Of a stretch of 64,000 nucleotides of DNA, positions 47,490-59,556 are shown one piece after another. The notes beneath the pieces were generated by a model. That model ran no database searches, had not been told where the DNA came from, and worked only from the letters and a program-made list of their open reading frames with translations. This stretch comes from Mytilus trossulus (lineage: Eukaryota > Mollusca > Bivalvia > Mytilida > Mytilidae): the NCBI RefSeq assembly GCF_036588685.1, contig NC_086376.1:58241166-58305165 (forward strand), in the 5' to 3' direction. The position numbers and the translations under genes are program-made. Every line of letters begins with the position of its first letter. The stretch's first letter is position 1.

Positions 47490-47705
47490 TCGAACAGACG
47501 CTGAACGGATGAAAAAATTCTTCCGTTGACAAAACTTTGTATCCGTTGGGTGTCCGTTGGAATACTGACCAAATAAAACGGACGGGTAACGAATGTCTAA
47601 CGGACATCCACAGGATATGAAACGTTCGAGAAACGGAAACGAACCGGCCAGAACGGACATCGAACGTTCATTCAACGGACGGGTGTCGCCGAAAACCGAT
47701 ACCTT
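47490..47705. other. Patch rich in AACGGAC and related words
   Basis: ACGGAC, CGTTGG, AACGTTC and AACGGA recur about a dozen times on either strand without a fixed period. No gene seen. Confidence 0.4.
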
Positions 47706-47930
47706 ACGCGGAAGAAGATGTGGTATGATTGCCAATGAGACAACTCTCCACAAGAGACAAAAATGACACAGAAATTTAAAACAACTGTAGGTTACCATGC
47801 GGTCTTCAACAATGAGCAAAGCCTATACCACATAAATTTACCGATAGAAGGCTCCGAAATGACAAATGTAAAACAATTCAATCGATAAAACTCAAGGCCT
47901 AATCATGTACAAAATCTAAATGAAAAACAG
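47705..47930 (-). repeat. Copy of the GCCAATGAGACAACT family
   Basis: AAGAAGATGTGGTATGATTG and GCCAATGAGACAACTCTCC with following family words. Confidence 0.6.
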
Positions 47931-48139
47931 TATGTTAGGGAACAACCATTAAACTTCAAGGGTGGGTAGGACTTCTCTGTATATTTAAATATCACCTGAG
48001 TCATATTGTGTCAGATATAAATATATGCCGGCAAACCAATCGTATGATAATCGAAATTTCGTATGTTTGATAGGAGAAAAGTGACTGTGGTAAATACACC
48101 CACCCTGGTCAACTATCTGCTCTAGATAGATTGAAAATT

Positions 48140-48345
48140 TGCCCAAAAAAAATCTATAGAAATATAATGTTTCCAAAATTAACAAATAAAGACGCAAAAT
48201 TACAGCAACACATTTTTTTGCTAATTTTTGAAGTATATATATATATATATATAAAGTCTATTAAAAGAAATATAATGTTTCAAAAAATTTACAAATAAAG
48301 ACGCAAAATTACAGCAACACCTTTTTTGCTATATTTTTGGCAAAA
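48140..48345 (+). repeat. Direct duplication flanking a TA microsatellite
   Basis: AAATATAATGTTTC, AACAAATAAAGACGCAAAAT and TACAGCAACAC occur on both sides of a (TA)n run at 48233-48253. Confidence 0.7.
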
Positions 48346-49022
48346 ATTTCAAAAGAAATTACAGAGGTAACTCAACATACACAAAATAAAAAAAATATCA
48401 TCGGTATTGAAAAAAGTACTGATTTGAAGGTCTTTTAAATTAGCCTACTACTACTAAATTAACAAAGAACATAAGCAATAACATTCTTTTCCCATGCAAT
48501 CAGTGTTGTTAAGAAATGTCGTTTTTCGTTTATAGTTACTTTGTTAGACAAGCTTTAGCTACATTTGTTGAATTTTGTATTTTTTTTTAAATGTGCCGGT
48601 TATAAATAGATTAGGGGAAAACCTAAAACCAATCGTATGACAATCGGAAGTGTCGCTTTGACCACGTCGACTTAGGTGATCTCATTTCCGGTGTAAACAC
48701 TTGGACTGTTTTCAAGGAAAAATCTAATAGTTAACCACCACAGTGAGGTAACCCGCACACTGAGGTTTTAAGACACGCCTCTTTTCATAAATTAACGCCC
48801 CAAAAACGGATCTTTTATTTAAAGGTACAAAAAGCGTTGTATTTTCCGGGATTGTAAGACTTATTTTATTTTACTAAAAGAAAGTGGGAAAATGTAAACA
48901 ATTTTTTGGCTGTCATTACAGGAGCTTAATCGTCAATAATAATGGACAAATTGACTGTTAATTATACAAAAACTTGTAAGTAGGGATGTTCCAAAGGGAT
49001 GAAAGTGCCAGACAGCTATTAG

Positions 49023-49177
49023 CAGTGGCGAATCCAGCCATTAAAAAAAAAGGGGGGGGGGGGGGTGTCCAAACCCAGGACAAAGATGGGGGTCCACCTA
49101 TGAATCCCCATTCAAATGCATTGATCGTCCAAAAAAGAGGGTTTCAACCCCCTAACCCTCAACTGGATTTGCCACTG
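49023..49177. mobile_element. hAT-like MITE with CAGTGGCG terminal inverted repeats
   Basis: Begins CAGTGGCGAATCCAG and ends CTGGATTTGCCACTG, 15-bp ends with one mismatch. It holds a run of G near 49052-49065 and paired GGGGGT/ACCCCC words. CAGTGGCG ends are common in non-autonomous hAT elements. No clear 8-bp target duplication is visible. Confidence 0.55.
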
Positions 49178-51224
49178 ATACACCACAATATAAACCATTT
49201 GTAAAAACTCATAGTTTGTAGGAACTAAGAACAGTATGTCAATATATATGTTAATTCCTGGTAGAAACAAGCAATTGAAACCAATTGCTAGATAAGGTAA
49301 TGCATGCTGCTTCTGTAGGGTCTCAGGTCCATTTCGCACCCTACACGTTTGCACCTGACATGTTTGCACTCTAGGTCTGTTTGCACCCAATTTGAATTCC
49401 AGTTGAATATTTGGGTAATTAGATTGTAGTTTTAATACACCTTATCGTCAATCCCCCCTGATCCATCCCCTTGTACTTTTGACATGTACAACAATCACTT
49501 TTCCATTGTGGTGTCAGATATTTTGTTTTATGACGTCAAAATTTATCGTGAACCTGTGTGATATTCAGTAATGGTGGACAAATAGCGATAAGGTGTATTG
49601 CTTGATGTAAATACTGCATGTATTTAGCTTGGTATGAGTAACACATTGAAGATTTAAATGACAAACACGAAATATAATTGTTTTTAACAGCTTACTTAAT
49701 TGGCCCCTTTGATGACAACAAAAAAATGATAACAATACACTTACCAAACATGATTAAAATTTATTCAACACATCAGAATCTTACTTTATTTTGAAACAAT
49801 AATTTTTTAAACATGACTGACCAAAGATTTATCAGCACAAAAAAAACGTTCTCACTTTTATTTGAAGCATCGAAAACAAAATATTTATAGCAATTAACTT
49901 GCAAAAACTTGATTACAAAGTTATTAGACAAAAAATCAATATAAAAAGGGTGCGAACAAGAAGGGTGGGAAAGTACAAGGTGGAGAATGTGAATGGGCGC
50001 TAACATGTTTTTGTAGAGGCATGCAATACCACTCTTCAGACACACTGCCCATAACAACAGGGCTCTTCTCCACCTTGTACAATAAAGTGGTCCACCATTC
50101 CATCTTAATCTCCACACCCAAGGAATATGTTGAAGCCATTGTCACATTGGCATTAATTTAACGAGTCTTTAAAGTTCTATGATTCAGTACGTACATGTAA
50201 TTCATCATTTATATTAACAGGAACTTGACCAGAATGTTAATACTGTTATGCTGCCAAATAAATAAGTATCTGTTTATTAACCCCATGGTGAAAAATAAAT
50301 ACCCCACAAGCGTGTAATTATGTTCTTCACAAACTGAGTCGGTATTTTTTTCTTTCTTTTAGAACTCAGTAGGGATATAAATGTGGTTATTTCTCGTTTG
50401 ATTTCCTATCTTTATATTTTTCTCAGGAACAAGAGAAAATCCACTGGAATATGATCATGATAACTACCTAGGGCTGGTTTTGATAAATGTTGATTTTACT
50501 GTTATATATAGGAGGTCATATTTCTATGACAACTATCCATGACAGATCTTGATAAATAATGAATAAATTATGTATTTTTGTTGTTTACAGAAACGACCAT
50601 CATCATTTATCTTTTCCAACATTATTGCTGGATTACACTTCACATTTCTGTAAAAAAAAATGAAGACAATGAAAAATTGTATTGGCAGTTTTAAATTTGT
50701 TCCTGTGATACAATGTTGTCCATCCATTTTGTTTTGGAAAAAAAAACAGATGCAGATAAAGCAGATTAGTCTGAGTACATGTACTTTAAACATGTTAAAA
50801 GCTGTAATTGTGAGGTAATTATAAATTAAAAAATAACCTTGATATGATTTGAATTATTTTTTTCAGTATAAATATCAGTTTGTCAACTTTTATATATTTG
50901 TGTCAAATTAAACACAAAGCTATGGTAAGCGATGAAATATTCAAATATCATAGCTCAACTACTATGTACTGATACAAAAGTTGAAATGAGTTTAAACGGT
51001 GTTACCATGTACATTGTACTTTCCTTGTTAAGTAGCAAGTAAATGTAGTCTTACTCTTACATTGAGTGTTAATGAGGAAACTCAATTAAAAATTGTACCT
51101 TTGATAAAAGTTGATAAACTTAAGCTGAATGTTCTTCGTAACATCATTTGTATTTTAAAGTCAATCAGTAAAAAATCCATTCTTATTAACAATGTTTTGT
51201 ATCTTCTTATGTTGTTTGATTTAG

Positions 51225-51271
51225 ATGGAGGATGGAAGAAAGCAAACAGAAGCAATAAATACAAGTACCAG
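51225..51271 (+). CDS. Weak candidate exon
   Basis: ATG directly after an acceptor-like TTGTTTGATTTAG; it would encode MEDGRKQTEAINTST and stop at a GTAATT donor. It joins in frame with the candidate exon at 51901-51954. No homology recognised. Chance is a serious alternative. Confidence 0.15.
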
Positions 51272-51519
51272 TAATTATAAAATTACACATTTAGGATTGA
51301 CTTATTGCGATTACATGTTTTCATATGTAGTATTTTTCATATGATTTACATTAAAGTTATGTATAAAAAAGGGAATTTGCATCAATTATTGTTTGTTTAT
51401 AAGAGGAAAAATATGGTGTCCAATGCTGTAACAATTAATTTAAAGTTATACTAACTAGTGCTGACAATTAAAGAACCTCCTCGTTAACTAAAAAAAATAA
51501 GGGTTTAAATATAAAAAGA

Positions 51520-51690
51520 AAAATTGGTATGATTGCAAATGAGACAACTCTCCATGTGAGATCACAAGTGGTTGGTGTCAGCAACTTTATTACTTACCAT
51601 ACATGATACAAATCTAACAAACTATAAAGAGTCACAAAATGACATAGATAAAACAATTTAAACAAGAAAATAAAAAGGCTTGTTGTTACT
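51520..51690 (-). repeat. Diverged copy of the GCCAATGAGACAACT family
   Basis: GGTATGATTGCAAATGAGAC followed by AACTCTCCATGTGAGATCAC and AAAACAATTTAAACAAG. Confidence 0.45.
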
Positions 51691-51900
51691 AAGTTTACTT
51701 GCTCATAAGAATAAGCCATCATACTAAGAGAAGAAGTGTATGGTCATGCATGTATTCATGTAGTAAATGTTAAGATAGGTAAACTAAGTTTGTTCTTTGT
51801 TATACACTGTATATGTAATATATATACTTAATATTTACTAATATTTTTGCACACTTATGAATAGATTAATGTATGAAGTGCTCCTTTTATAAAAATCCAG

Positions 51901-51954
51901 GAAAAGAAAACCATGAGCAAGCTTCAAAAGATAAAGTTGATGATAATAAATCCG
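51901..51954 (+). CDS. Weak candidate 54-nt exon
   Basis: Acceptor TATAAAAATCCAG and good donor TCCG/GTAAGT enclose 54 nt, open in one frame as KENHEQASKDKVDDNKS. The product is hydrophilic and unrecognised. Confidence 0.2.
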
Positions 51955-52039
51955 GTAAGTAGATCATTTATTAAAATGCACCTATGGTTGTAAAAGCCTT
52001 GACCTTTTACACAAGATTAGCTCACCTGGCTAACAATTG

Positions 52040-55018
52040 GTTGTACTAGTATAATAGATCAAAGTACTTAGTAACCACAAAGATGAGGTTTTATATAATA
52101 TGATCTTTTTATTGGTCATACTAGTATAATAGATCAAGGTAACCACCAGGATGATGTTTTATATAATAAGAGCTTTTTATTGGTCTTACTAATATAATAG
52201 ATCAAGGTAACCACCAGGATGATGTTTTATATAATAAGAGCTTTTTATTGGTTGTACTAAGTGTAATAGATCAAGGTAACCACCAGGATGACGTTTTATA
52301 TAATATTATCTTTTTATTGGTCATACTAGTATAATAGACCAAGGTAACCACCAAGATGAGGTTTTATATACGATGAACTTTTTATTGGATGAACTTAGTA
52401 TAATAAATCAAGGTAACCACCAGGATGAGGTTTATATAATATGAGCTTTTAATTGGTTGTACATAGTATAATAGATCAAGGTAACCACCAGGATGAGGTT
52501 TATATAATAAGAACTTTTTATTGGTCATACTAGTATAATAGATCAAGGTAACCACCAGGATGAGGTTTTATATACTATGAGCTTTTTATTGGTCATACTA
52601 GTATAATAGTATTAGATCAAGGTAACCACCAGGATGAGGTTTTATATACTATGAGCTTTTTATTGGTCATGCTAGTATAATAGATCAAGGTAACCACCAG
52701 GATGAGGTTTTATATACTATGAGCTTTTTATTGGTCATACTAGTATAATAGATCAAGGTAACCACCAGGATGAGGTTTTATATAATAAGAGCTTTTTATT
52801 GGTCATACTAGTATAATAGATGAAGGTAACCACCAGGATGAGGTTTTATATAATAAGAGCTTTTTATTGGTCTTACTAGTATAATAGATCAAGGTAACCA
52901 CCAGGATGATGTTTTATATAATAAGAGCTTTTTATTGGTTGTACTAAGTGTAATAGATCAAGGTAACCACCAGGATGAGGTTTTATATAATATTATCTTT
53001 TTATTGGTCATACTAGTATAATAGACCAAGGTAACCACCAAGATGAGGTTTTATATACTATGAGCTTTTTATTGGATGAACTTAGTATAATAAATCAAGG
53101 TAACCACCAGGATGAGGTTTATATAATATGAGCTTTTAATTGGTTGTACATAGTATAATAGATCAAGGTAACCACCAGGATGAGGTTTATATAATAAGAA
53201 CTTTTTATTGGTCATACTAGTATAATAGATCAAGGTAACCACCAGGATGAGGTTTTATATACTATGAGCTTTTTATTGGTCATACTAGTATAATAGATCA
53301 AGGTAACCACCAGGATGAGGTTTTATATACTATGAGCTTTTTATTGGTCATACTAGTATAATAGATCAAGGTAACCACCAGGATGAGGTTTTATATACTA
53401 TGAGCTTGTTATTGGTCATACTAGTATAATAGATCAAGGTAACCACCAGGATGAGGTTTTATATACTATGAGCTTTTTATTTGTCTAACTAGTATAATGG
53501 ATCAAGGTAACCACCAGGATGATGTTTTATATAATAAGAGCTTTTTATTGGTCATACTAGTATAATAGATCAAGGTAACCACCAGGATGAGGTTTTATAT
53601 ACTATGAGCTTTTTATTGGTCATACTAGTATAATAGATGAAGGTAACCACCAGGATGAGGTTTTATATTCTATGAGCTTTTTATTGGTTGTACTAAGTAT
53701 AATAGATCAAGGTAACCACCAGGATGATGTTTTATATAATAAGAGCTTTTTATTGGTTGTATTTAGTATCATAGATCAAGGTAACCACCAGGATGAGGTT
53801 TTATATAATATGAGCTTTTTATTGGTTGTACTAGTACAATAGATCAAGGTAACCACCAGGATGAGGTTTTGTATAATATGACCTTTTTATTGTTTGTACT
53901 TAGTATCTTAGATCAAGGTAACCACTAGGATGAGGTTTTATATAATATGAGCTTTTTATTGGTTGTACTAGTACAATAGATCAAGGTAACCACCAGGATG
54001 AGGTTTTGTATTATATGACCTTTTTATTGGTTGTACTTAGTATCATAGATCAAGGTAACCACTAGGATGAGGTTTTATATAATATGAGCTTTTTACTGGT
54101 TGTACTAGTACAATAGATCAAGGTAACCACTAGGATGAGGTTTTATATAATATGAGCTTTTTATTGGTCATACTAGTACAATAGATCAAGGTAACCACCA
54201 GGATGAGGTTTTATATACTATGAGCTTTTTATTGGATGAACTTAGTATAATAAATCAAGGTAACCACCAGGATGAGGTTTTATATAATATGAGCTTTTTA
54301 TTGGTTGTACTAGTACAATAGATCAAGGTAACCACCAGGATGAGGTTTTATATACTATGAGCTTTTTATTGTTTGTACATAGTATAATAGATCAAGGTAA
54401 CCACCAGGATGAGGTTTTATATGATATGAGCTTTTTATTGGTTGTACTAGTACAATAGATCAAGGTAACCACCAGGATGAGGTTTTATATACTATGAGCT
54501 TTTTATTGGATGAACTTAGTATAATAAATCAAGGTAACCACCAGGATGAGGTTTTATATAATAAGAGCTTTTTATTGGTTGTTCTTAGTATAATAGATCA
54601 AGGTAACCACCAGGATGAGGTTTTATATATTAAGAGCTTTTTATTGGATGTACTAAGTATAATAGATCAAGGTAACCACCAGAATGAGGTTTTTTATAAT
54701 AAGAGCTTTTTATTGGTTGTACTTAGTATAATAGATCAAGGTAACCACTAGGATGAGGTTTTATATATTAAGAGCTGTTTATTGGTTGTACTAAGTGTAA
54801 TAGATCAAGGTAACCACCAGGATGGTGTTTATTATAATAAGAGCTTTTTATTGGTTGTACTTAGTATAATAGATTAAAGTAACCACCAGGATGAGGTTTT
54901 ATATCATTTGATTTTTTTATTGGTTGCATTAAGTGTACTAGTTCATGGTTACTACCAGGATGAGGTTTTATATGATAAGAGCTTTTTATTGGATGTACTA
55001 AGTATAATAAATCAAGTT
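52040..55018 (+). repeat. 68/69-bp satellite array, about 44 units
   Basis: Head-to-tail units carry ATAGATCAAGGTAACCACC, AGGATGAGGTTTTATATA and GAGCTTTTTATTGG. Units with TACTAGTA are 68 bp; those with TACTTAGTA or TACTAAGTA are 69 bp. Runs of 69-bp units create artificial open frames of 23-residue repeats (e.g. 54494-54751). I see no sign of a real gene. Confidence 0.9.
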
Positions 55019-55074
55019 ATACACCACACCATGGTCCTAGACTACAAAATTATAAAAAAATGCTACCATGGTTG

Positions 55075-55360
55075 CACCTGTCCTAAGTCAGGAATCTGAT
55101 GTACCGTAGTTGTTGTTTGTTTATGTAAAATATACGTGTTTCTCGTTTCTTGTTTTGTTTATATAGATTAGACCGTTGGTTTTCCCGTTTGAATGGTTTT
55201 ACACTAGTAATTTTGGGGCCCTTTATAGCTTGTTGTTCGGTGTGAGCCAAGGCTCCGTGTTGAAGGCCGTACTTCAACCTATAATGGTTTAATTTTTAAA
55301 TTGTTATTTGGATGGAGAGTTGTCTCATTGGCACTCACACCACATCTTCCTATATCTACC
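55075..55360 (+). repeat. Short subfamily copy of the GCCAATGAGACAACT family
   Basis: Same subfamily as 43080-43275. It begins just after the end of the satellite array. Confidence 0.6.
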
Positions 55361-55458
55361 AATTTGAAAACAAGACTATGTATTACTTTATTTCTCATTT
55401 TTGTTATCTTTTTCAGAATAGCTGATGATTATCTTTACTTTTTCCATGCTGGAAGGAG

Positions 55459-55530
55459 CTTGGTGTGTTTTTGGAGGAATTTGGTGAATTATGTTCTACT
55501 ACAGAAGAGCATGTAGTAAATATATTGAAG
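55459..55530 (+). CDS. Weak candidate terminal exon
   Basis: After AG at 55457-55458 one frame reads LGVFLEEFGELCSTTEEH and ends in KRKHPK then TAG. A stronger acceptor upstream (TTATCTTTTTCAG at about 55416) does not fit this frame. No homology recognised. Confidence 0.12.
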
Positions 55531-55834
55531 AGGAAACATCCAAAGTAGTAGATCTGTGTTGGCTACACTTCTGACAATTTTATATGTTTCCAATGTCTGG
55601 ATCATTTTATTTTTAACTACAAATGGATCAATGTGTCCATTTAAGGGGTTGCAATATTTATGTCTAATCAATGTAAAATGTTTGCAATGTCATTGGAAAT
55701 CAGAGTTTTTTTGTTTTTTTTTTGTATTTGAGATTAATCAGAAGTACAATTGATTTGCAGATTTTAATTAACATCTACAGTTAAATCTTTTACAGATTAA
55801 TCTTTCTTTCCAAATTCCAGTGGTTTTCTTTGTA

Positions 55835-56680
55835 GTTTTTATATTGGTGTCAAATTAAATAATTTAATGAAAAGGTAAAAATTGCTAGTATTTCAATTAT
55901 GACAAAAATAGATAGTCAACTTTAAAAAGTTCTGTTACTTTTTCAAAACATTATATATTGATCCAACTAAATGTCAAGTTATTGGTAGTGTGTTGTATCA
56001 TGGTCAATTTTAACTTTTTCATCAGTAGGGGAAAAACTGCAATTTCCATGTCAGAAAAAAGTATGACAATAAACTTTAAAGATTTCTGTAACTTTTTCAA
56101 ATAAACTTGCATATTCTTAAAACTCTACAGTTTACTTTATTACATATTATTCTTACTAAATGCTAGGTTATATAATAGTTTGTTATATTGGTGTCAACTG
56201 TAAAGATTTAATTGAGAGGTAAAAAAATGGAAATTTTTCATGTCAGAAAAAGTTATGATATGAACTTTACAAATGTCTGTAACTTTTTGAAATAAACTAG
56301 CATATTCTTAAAACTCTACAGTTTACTTAATTACATATCAATCTTACTAAATGCTAGGTTACATGGTCGTTTGTTGTTTTGGTGTCAACTGTAAAGATTT
56401 AATTGAGAGGTAAAAAAAATGGAAATTTTTCATGTCGGAAAAAATTATGATAGTCAACTTTAAAAATTTCTGTAACTTTTCAAATAAACTTGCATATTCT
56501 TAAAACTCTACAGTTTACTGAATTACCTATTATTCTTACTAAATGCTAGGTTATATTGTTGTTTGTTGTATTGGTGTCAACTGTAAAGATTTAATTGAGA
56601 GGTAATAAAAATGGAAATTTTTCATGTTTGAAAAAGTTATGATAGTCAACTTTAAAAATTTCTGTATGGAAATATTTTAT
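55835..56680 (+). repeat. Tandem repeat of about 180-bp units, 4-5 copies
   Basis: Each unit has GGTGTCAACTGTAAAGA, TTTAATTGAGAGGTAAA, TTTCTGTAACTTTTTCAAAT and ATTCTTAAAACTCTACAG followed by ACTAAATGCTAGGTTA. The first unit is the most diverged. Confidence 0.75.
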
Positions 56681-57050
56681 GATGTACATGTCAGTCTCAC
56701 AGGGTTTATTTGACTTTAACCTCATTTAAAGCACTTCATTGCTCTGCGTTTAGTTTCTGTGTATTGGTCTGGTTTTGGGTAAAACTATAAGCAATAGGTC
56801 AACTTTATTTGTTGTATGGAAGGATTGTGAGCTGTATATGTCTGTCTAGCAGGTATCGTCTGACCTTGACCTTATTTTGGTGGTTCATTGGTCAATGTTA
56901 AGTTTTCATAGCTATTTTTGTTTCTTAGATACTATAGGCAAAAGGTTTATTTAGTACATGGATTGATTGTAAGGTGTACATGACTGCCTGGCATGGTTCA
57001 TCTGACCTTGACCTTGAACTCATTTTCATTCTTTGATCATTGATTAAGTT
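56680..57050 (+). repeat. Diverged tandem repeat with CTGACCTTGACCT modules
   Basis: About three modules of GGATTGT, AGGTGTACATG, CTGTCTAGCAGG, CTGACCTTGACC and GGTTCATTGGTCAA. A minus-strand relative lies at 58200-58440. Confidence 0.5.
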
Positions 57051-57059
57051 AAGTTTAAG

Positions 57060-58190
57060 TGCAACTTTGAAACTTTTATATGACACACTTTAAACGCCAA
57101 TACAATTTGATAAGTAAAGCAGGCCGGCAATTTCAGTGAGTGCACTCTTGTTACTCATAGCAAGAAAACAAGTTCAGTGACACCATGTTTTCTTCTAGAT
57201 TTCTAAAAGTACATTATAAAAGATATCTTCTAGCAATTTTGAGAGACAAAAATCTATACAATAGATTTCTTTCCCTCCACAAATATGTGTTTTCCTGAAT
57301 GCAAAGTACAAGGTTCTATCTGAGTATATTTTTAGTTCTGATCTACATTAAACTATTCCCCAAAGTTATTGAATTATCGTAGGAACTCATAGATATGTTG
57401 ACATAGAAAGCTGACTAATTTTATTTTTTTTATTATTCAATTAGCCTGGTGGAAAAAATCCTGCCACATTTCCACTATAATAATTATTTAATGTTCAGTC
57501 ATTCATAACTGTCTGGTAATGAGATGACAACAATAAATTGGCATATAAATTTCAAATATAAAAACATAAGGCACATCATGATTAACTTTGGTATAAATTT
57601 GACCACAACTTTAACTGTCACAAGAGTGCATTGCTGAAATGTCTCACATTTTTAAATTTCTCGCCTTCCTTACTAACCATTGATATTATGTTGATAGTCC
57701 TAAATATAAAGCTTTACTACAACTGGGACAACATCCCTAATGCACCTTGAAATGAGGAACTCAAAAGTCACGTGTAAATAAAAATTCTCTGTGTAGTGAT
57801 ATTTGACATTTTTCTATGATAAACAAGTGACTGAGCTTAACCGTTTGAGTTAATTTAGAAAGTAGGGGAACACAGAATAAATGTGTAAAATCTATGGAGC
57901 TATTAAACAGCTCTTTTAAATGTGTTTAAAGTATTACATTTTCAAAGAACTTATTGTGTTAAAAATGGGATTATTTACCATGAGGAGCCGCATCACAAAA
58001 GGATACTCGGGGTTTGCTAATTTACAGAAAAAGTAATCTCACTTCGTACCCCGAAAATTTAACCACATATGTCAAAATGTCTCAGCTTCGAAACGAGCTA
58101 TCACACATATCCAAGGTAACGATATGGACTGAGCAACAGAAGAAAACGTTACCATCACCGCATATGGAGAAACTAATGTGCGTCTGTAGC
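57060..58190. other. No gene seen
   Basis: AT-rich sequence without recognised motif between two tandem-repeat regions. Confidence 0.45.
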
Positions 58191-58487
58191 CAACTATGAC
58201 ATAAACTTAACATGATCCAAAAAAATGAGGTCAAGGTAAGATGAATCATGCTAAACAACAAGGTAAATCATACGATTATTCCATACACCAAATATAGTTC
58301 AAACATTGCTTACAGTATCTTATACATAATAACCATGCAATTTACATTGCCTAATGAACCATGGAAATTAGGTCAAGGACATATCAAATCTGCCAGACAG
58401 ACATGTGCACCTTACTGTCATTCCAGTCATTGAATATAGTACAGTTGACTTAATGCCTATATAATCTAGGAAATAAACATCACTATG

Positions 58488-58628
58488 GAAACCTGTACCA
58501 AGTCTGGAATATGACAGTTCTTATCTATTCGGTTTTGATGCGTTTTGTTTTTTGATTTTGCCATGTGATTATGGACTTTCCGTATTGATTTTCCTCTGAG
58601 TTCAGTATTTTTGTGATTTTACTTTTAA
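58488..58628 (+). repeat. CCTCGGAGTTCAGTATTTTTG dispersed family
   Basis: CCTGTACCAAGTCTGGAATA, TTTTGATGCGTTTTG and GAGTTCAGTATTTTTGTG. Other copies: 1200-1340, 4355-4390, 33535-33660 and 21520-21640 (+), and 35098-35145 and 14375-14410 (-). Confidence 0.5.
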
Positions 58629-58773
58629 TTGCTTATGGATTGATTGATAGGTGTTGAATACCACTTTCAGCACTATTGTGCTATTTCATGGCAGGCTGTT
58701 TTTATTGATGTAGGAAACATGAGTCCCCGTAGAGAACCACTGACCTTTGGTAGGAAAACTGACAAGCCTTGTC

Positions 58774-59437
58774 CATTGTGATTGAAGAGGGACGAAAGAT
58801 ACCAAAGGGACAGTCAAACTCATAAATCTAAAACAAACTGACAACGCCATGGCTAAAAATGAAAAAGACAAACAGAAAAACAATAGTACACATAACACAA
58901 CATAGAAAACTAAAGAATAAACAACACGAACCCCACCAAAAACAAGGGGTGATCTCAGGTCCTCCGGAAAAGTAAGCAGAACCTGCTCCACATGTTGCAC
59001 CCGTCGTGTTGCTTATGTGATTACAAATCCGGTAAATAGTCTAATTCGGGTGGTCACATTCATGAAAGGGGATTGTAGTTACGGCGTAAGGAACATATTA
59101 GATATCATTTGTGAAACGGTTATTCCATAACGGTCAACCAACTCGTGATGGCGTCCGTAAAATTTACGAAGGGATGATTTCAACTTCACCATTTGGAACT
59201 CTTGGTTTAATAGCTTCCTTGTGAGCAGAAACCCTCTATCAAGAAAATCATGATAGGAAATGCAAGCACGGATATATCGTATCAATTGGGAGATATATAA
59301 CCCGTATGCAGGTGTTGCTACTTGGAAATGGAAAGTTCACAATTGGAAAGCTGAAATCATCTCTTTTGTCGTAAAGTTTTGTTTTCAACAGACCCTTATT
59401 GTTAATTTCTAGATGTAAGTCAAGATATGAAGCCGAC
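58774..59437 (-). mobile_element. 5'-truncated retroelement 3' end, inverted copy
   Basis: The mirror image of 60615-61295, cut at the same base (the TTAAGTCGGCTTC word). The RT frame (59079-59285 and further upstream) is broken by a small deletion near 59310. Most RT residues agree with the plus copy. Confidence 0.65.
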
Positions 59438-59449
59438 TTAACTGGAGTG

Positions 59450-59556
59450 GAGTCTACCTGATACGTGCAGGATTCGAACTTCTATGTTGAACAGTCAGAC
59501 TAAAGATACAGTAGTTCAACTACTTAAACCACTTTACCATCGAGGCCACTTTGCCG
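59450..59556 (-). repeat. tRNA-like sequence (SINE head or tRNA pseudogene)
   Basis: On the minus strand a promoter A-box-like TGGCCTCGATGG and a good B box (AGTTCGAATCCTGC) have tRNA-like spacing with a long variable region. I could not fold a full cloverleaf, so a working tRNA is unlikely. A weaker case lies at 39355-39425 on the plus strand. Confidence 0.35.

Noticed and set aside
47481..47819. 112-codon minus-strand ORF
   Set aside because: It covers the AACGGAC-rich patch and the start of a dispersed repeat; no protein family recognised.
49773..50117. 114-codon minus-strand ORF
   Set aside because: One half is AT-rich chance sequence and the rest overlaps the hairpin region; kept only as a low-interest observation.
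54494..54751. Open frame of 23-residue repeats (SFLL-LSIIDQGNHQDEVLY type)
   Set aside because: It is a by-product of consecutive 69-bp satellite units lacking a stop in one frame. The opposite strand and the second array give similar frames, and no gene signals surround it.
52040..55018. CRISPR-like array
   Set aside because: Units are contiguous repeats without unique spacers, in eukaryotic DNA; this is a satellite.
59450..59556. Functional tRNA gene
   Set aside because: A good B box but no complete cloverleaf could be drawn; kept as a tRNA-like repeat.
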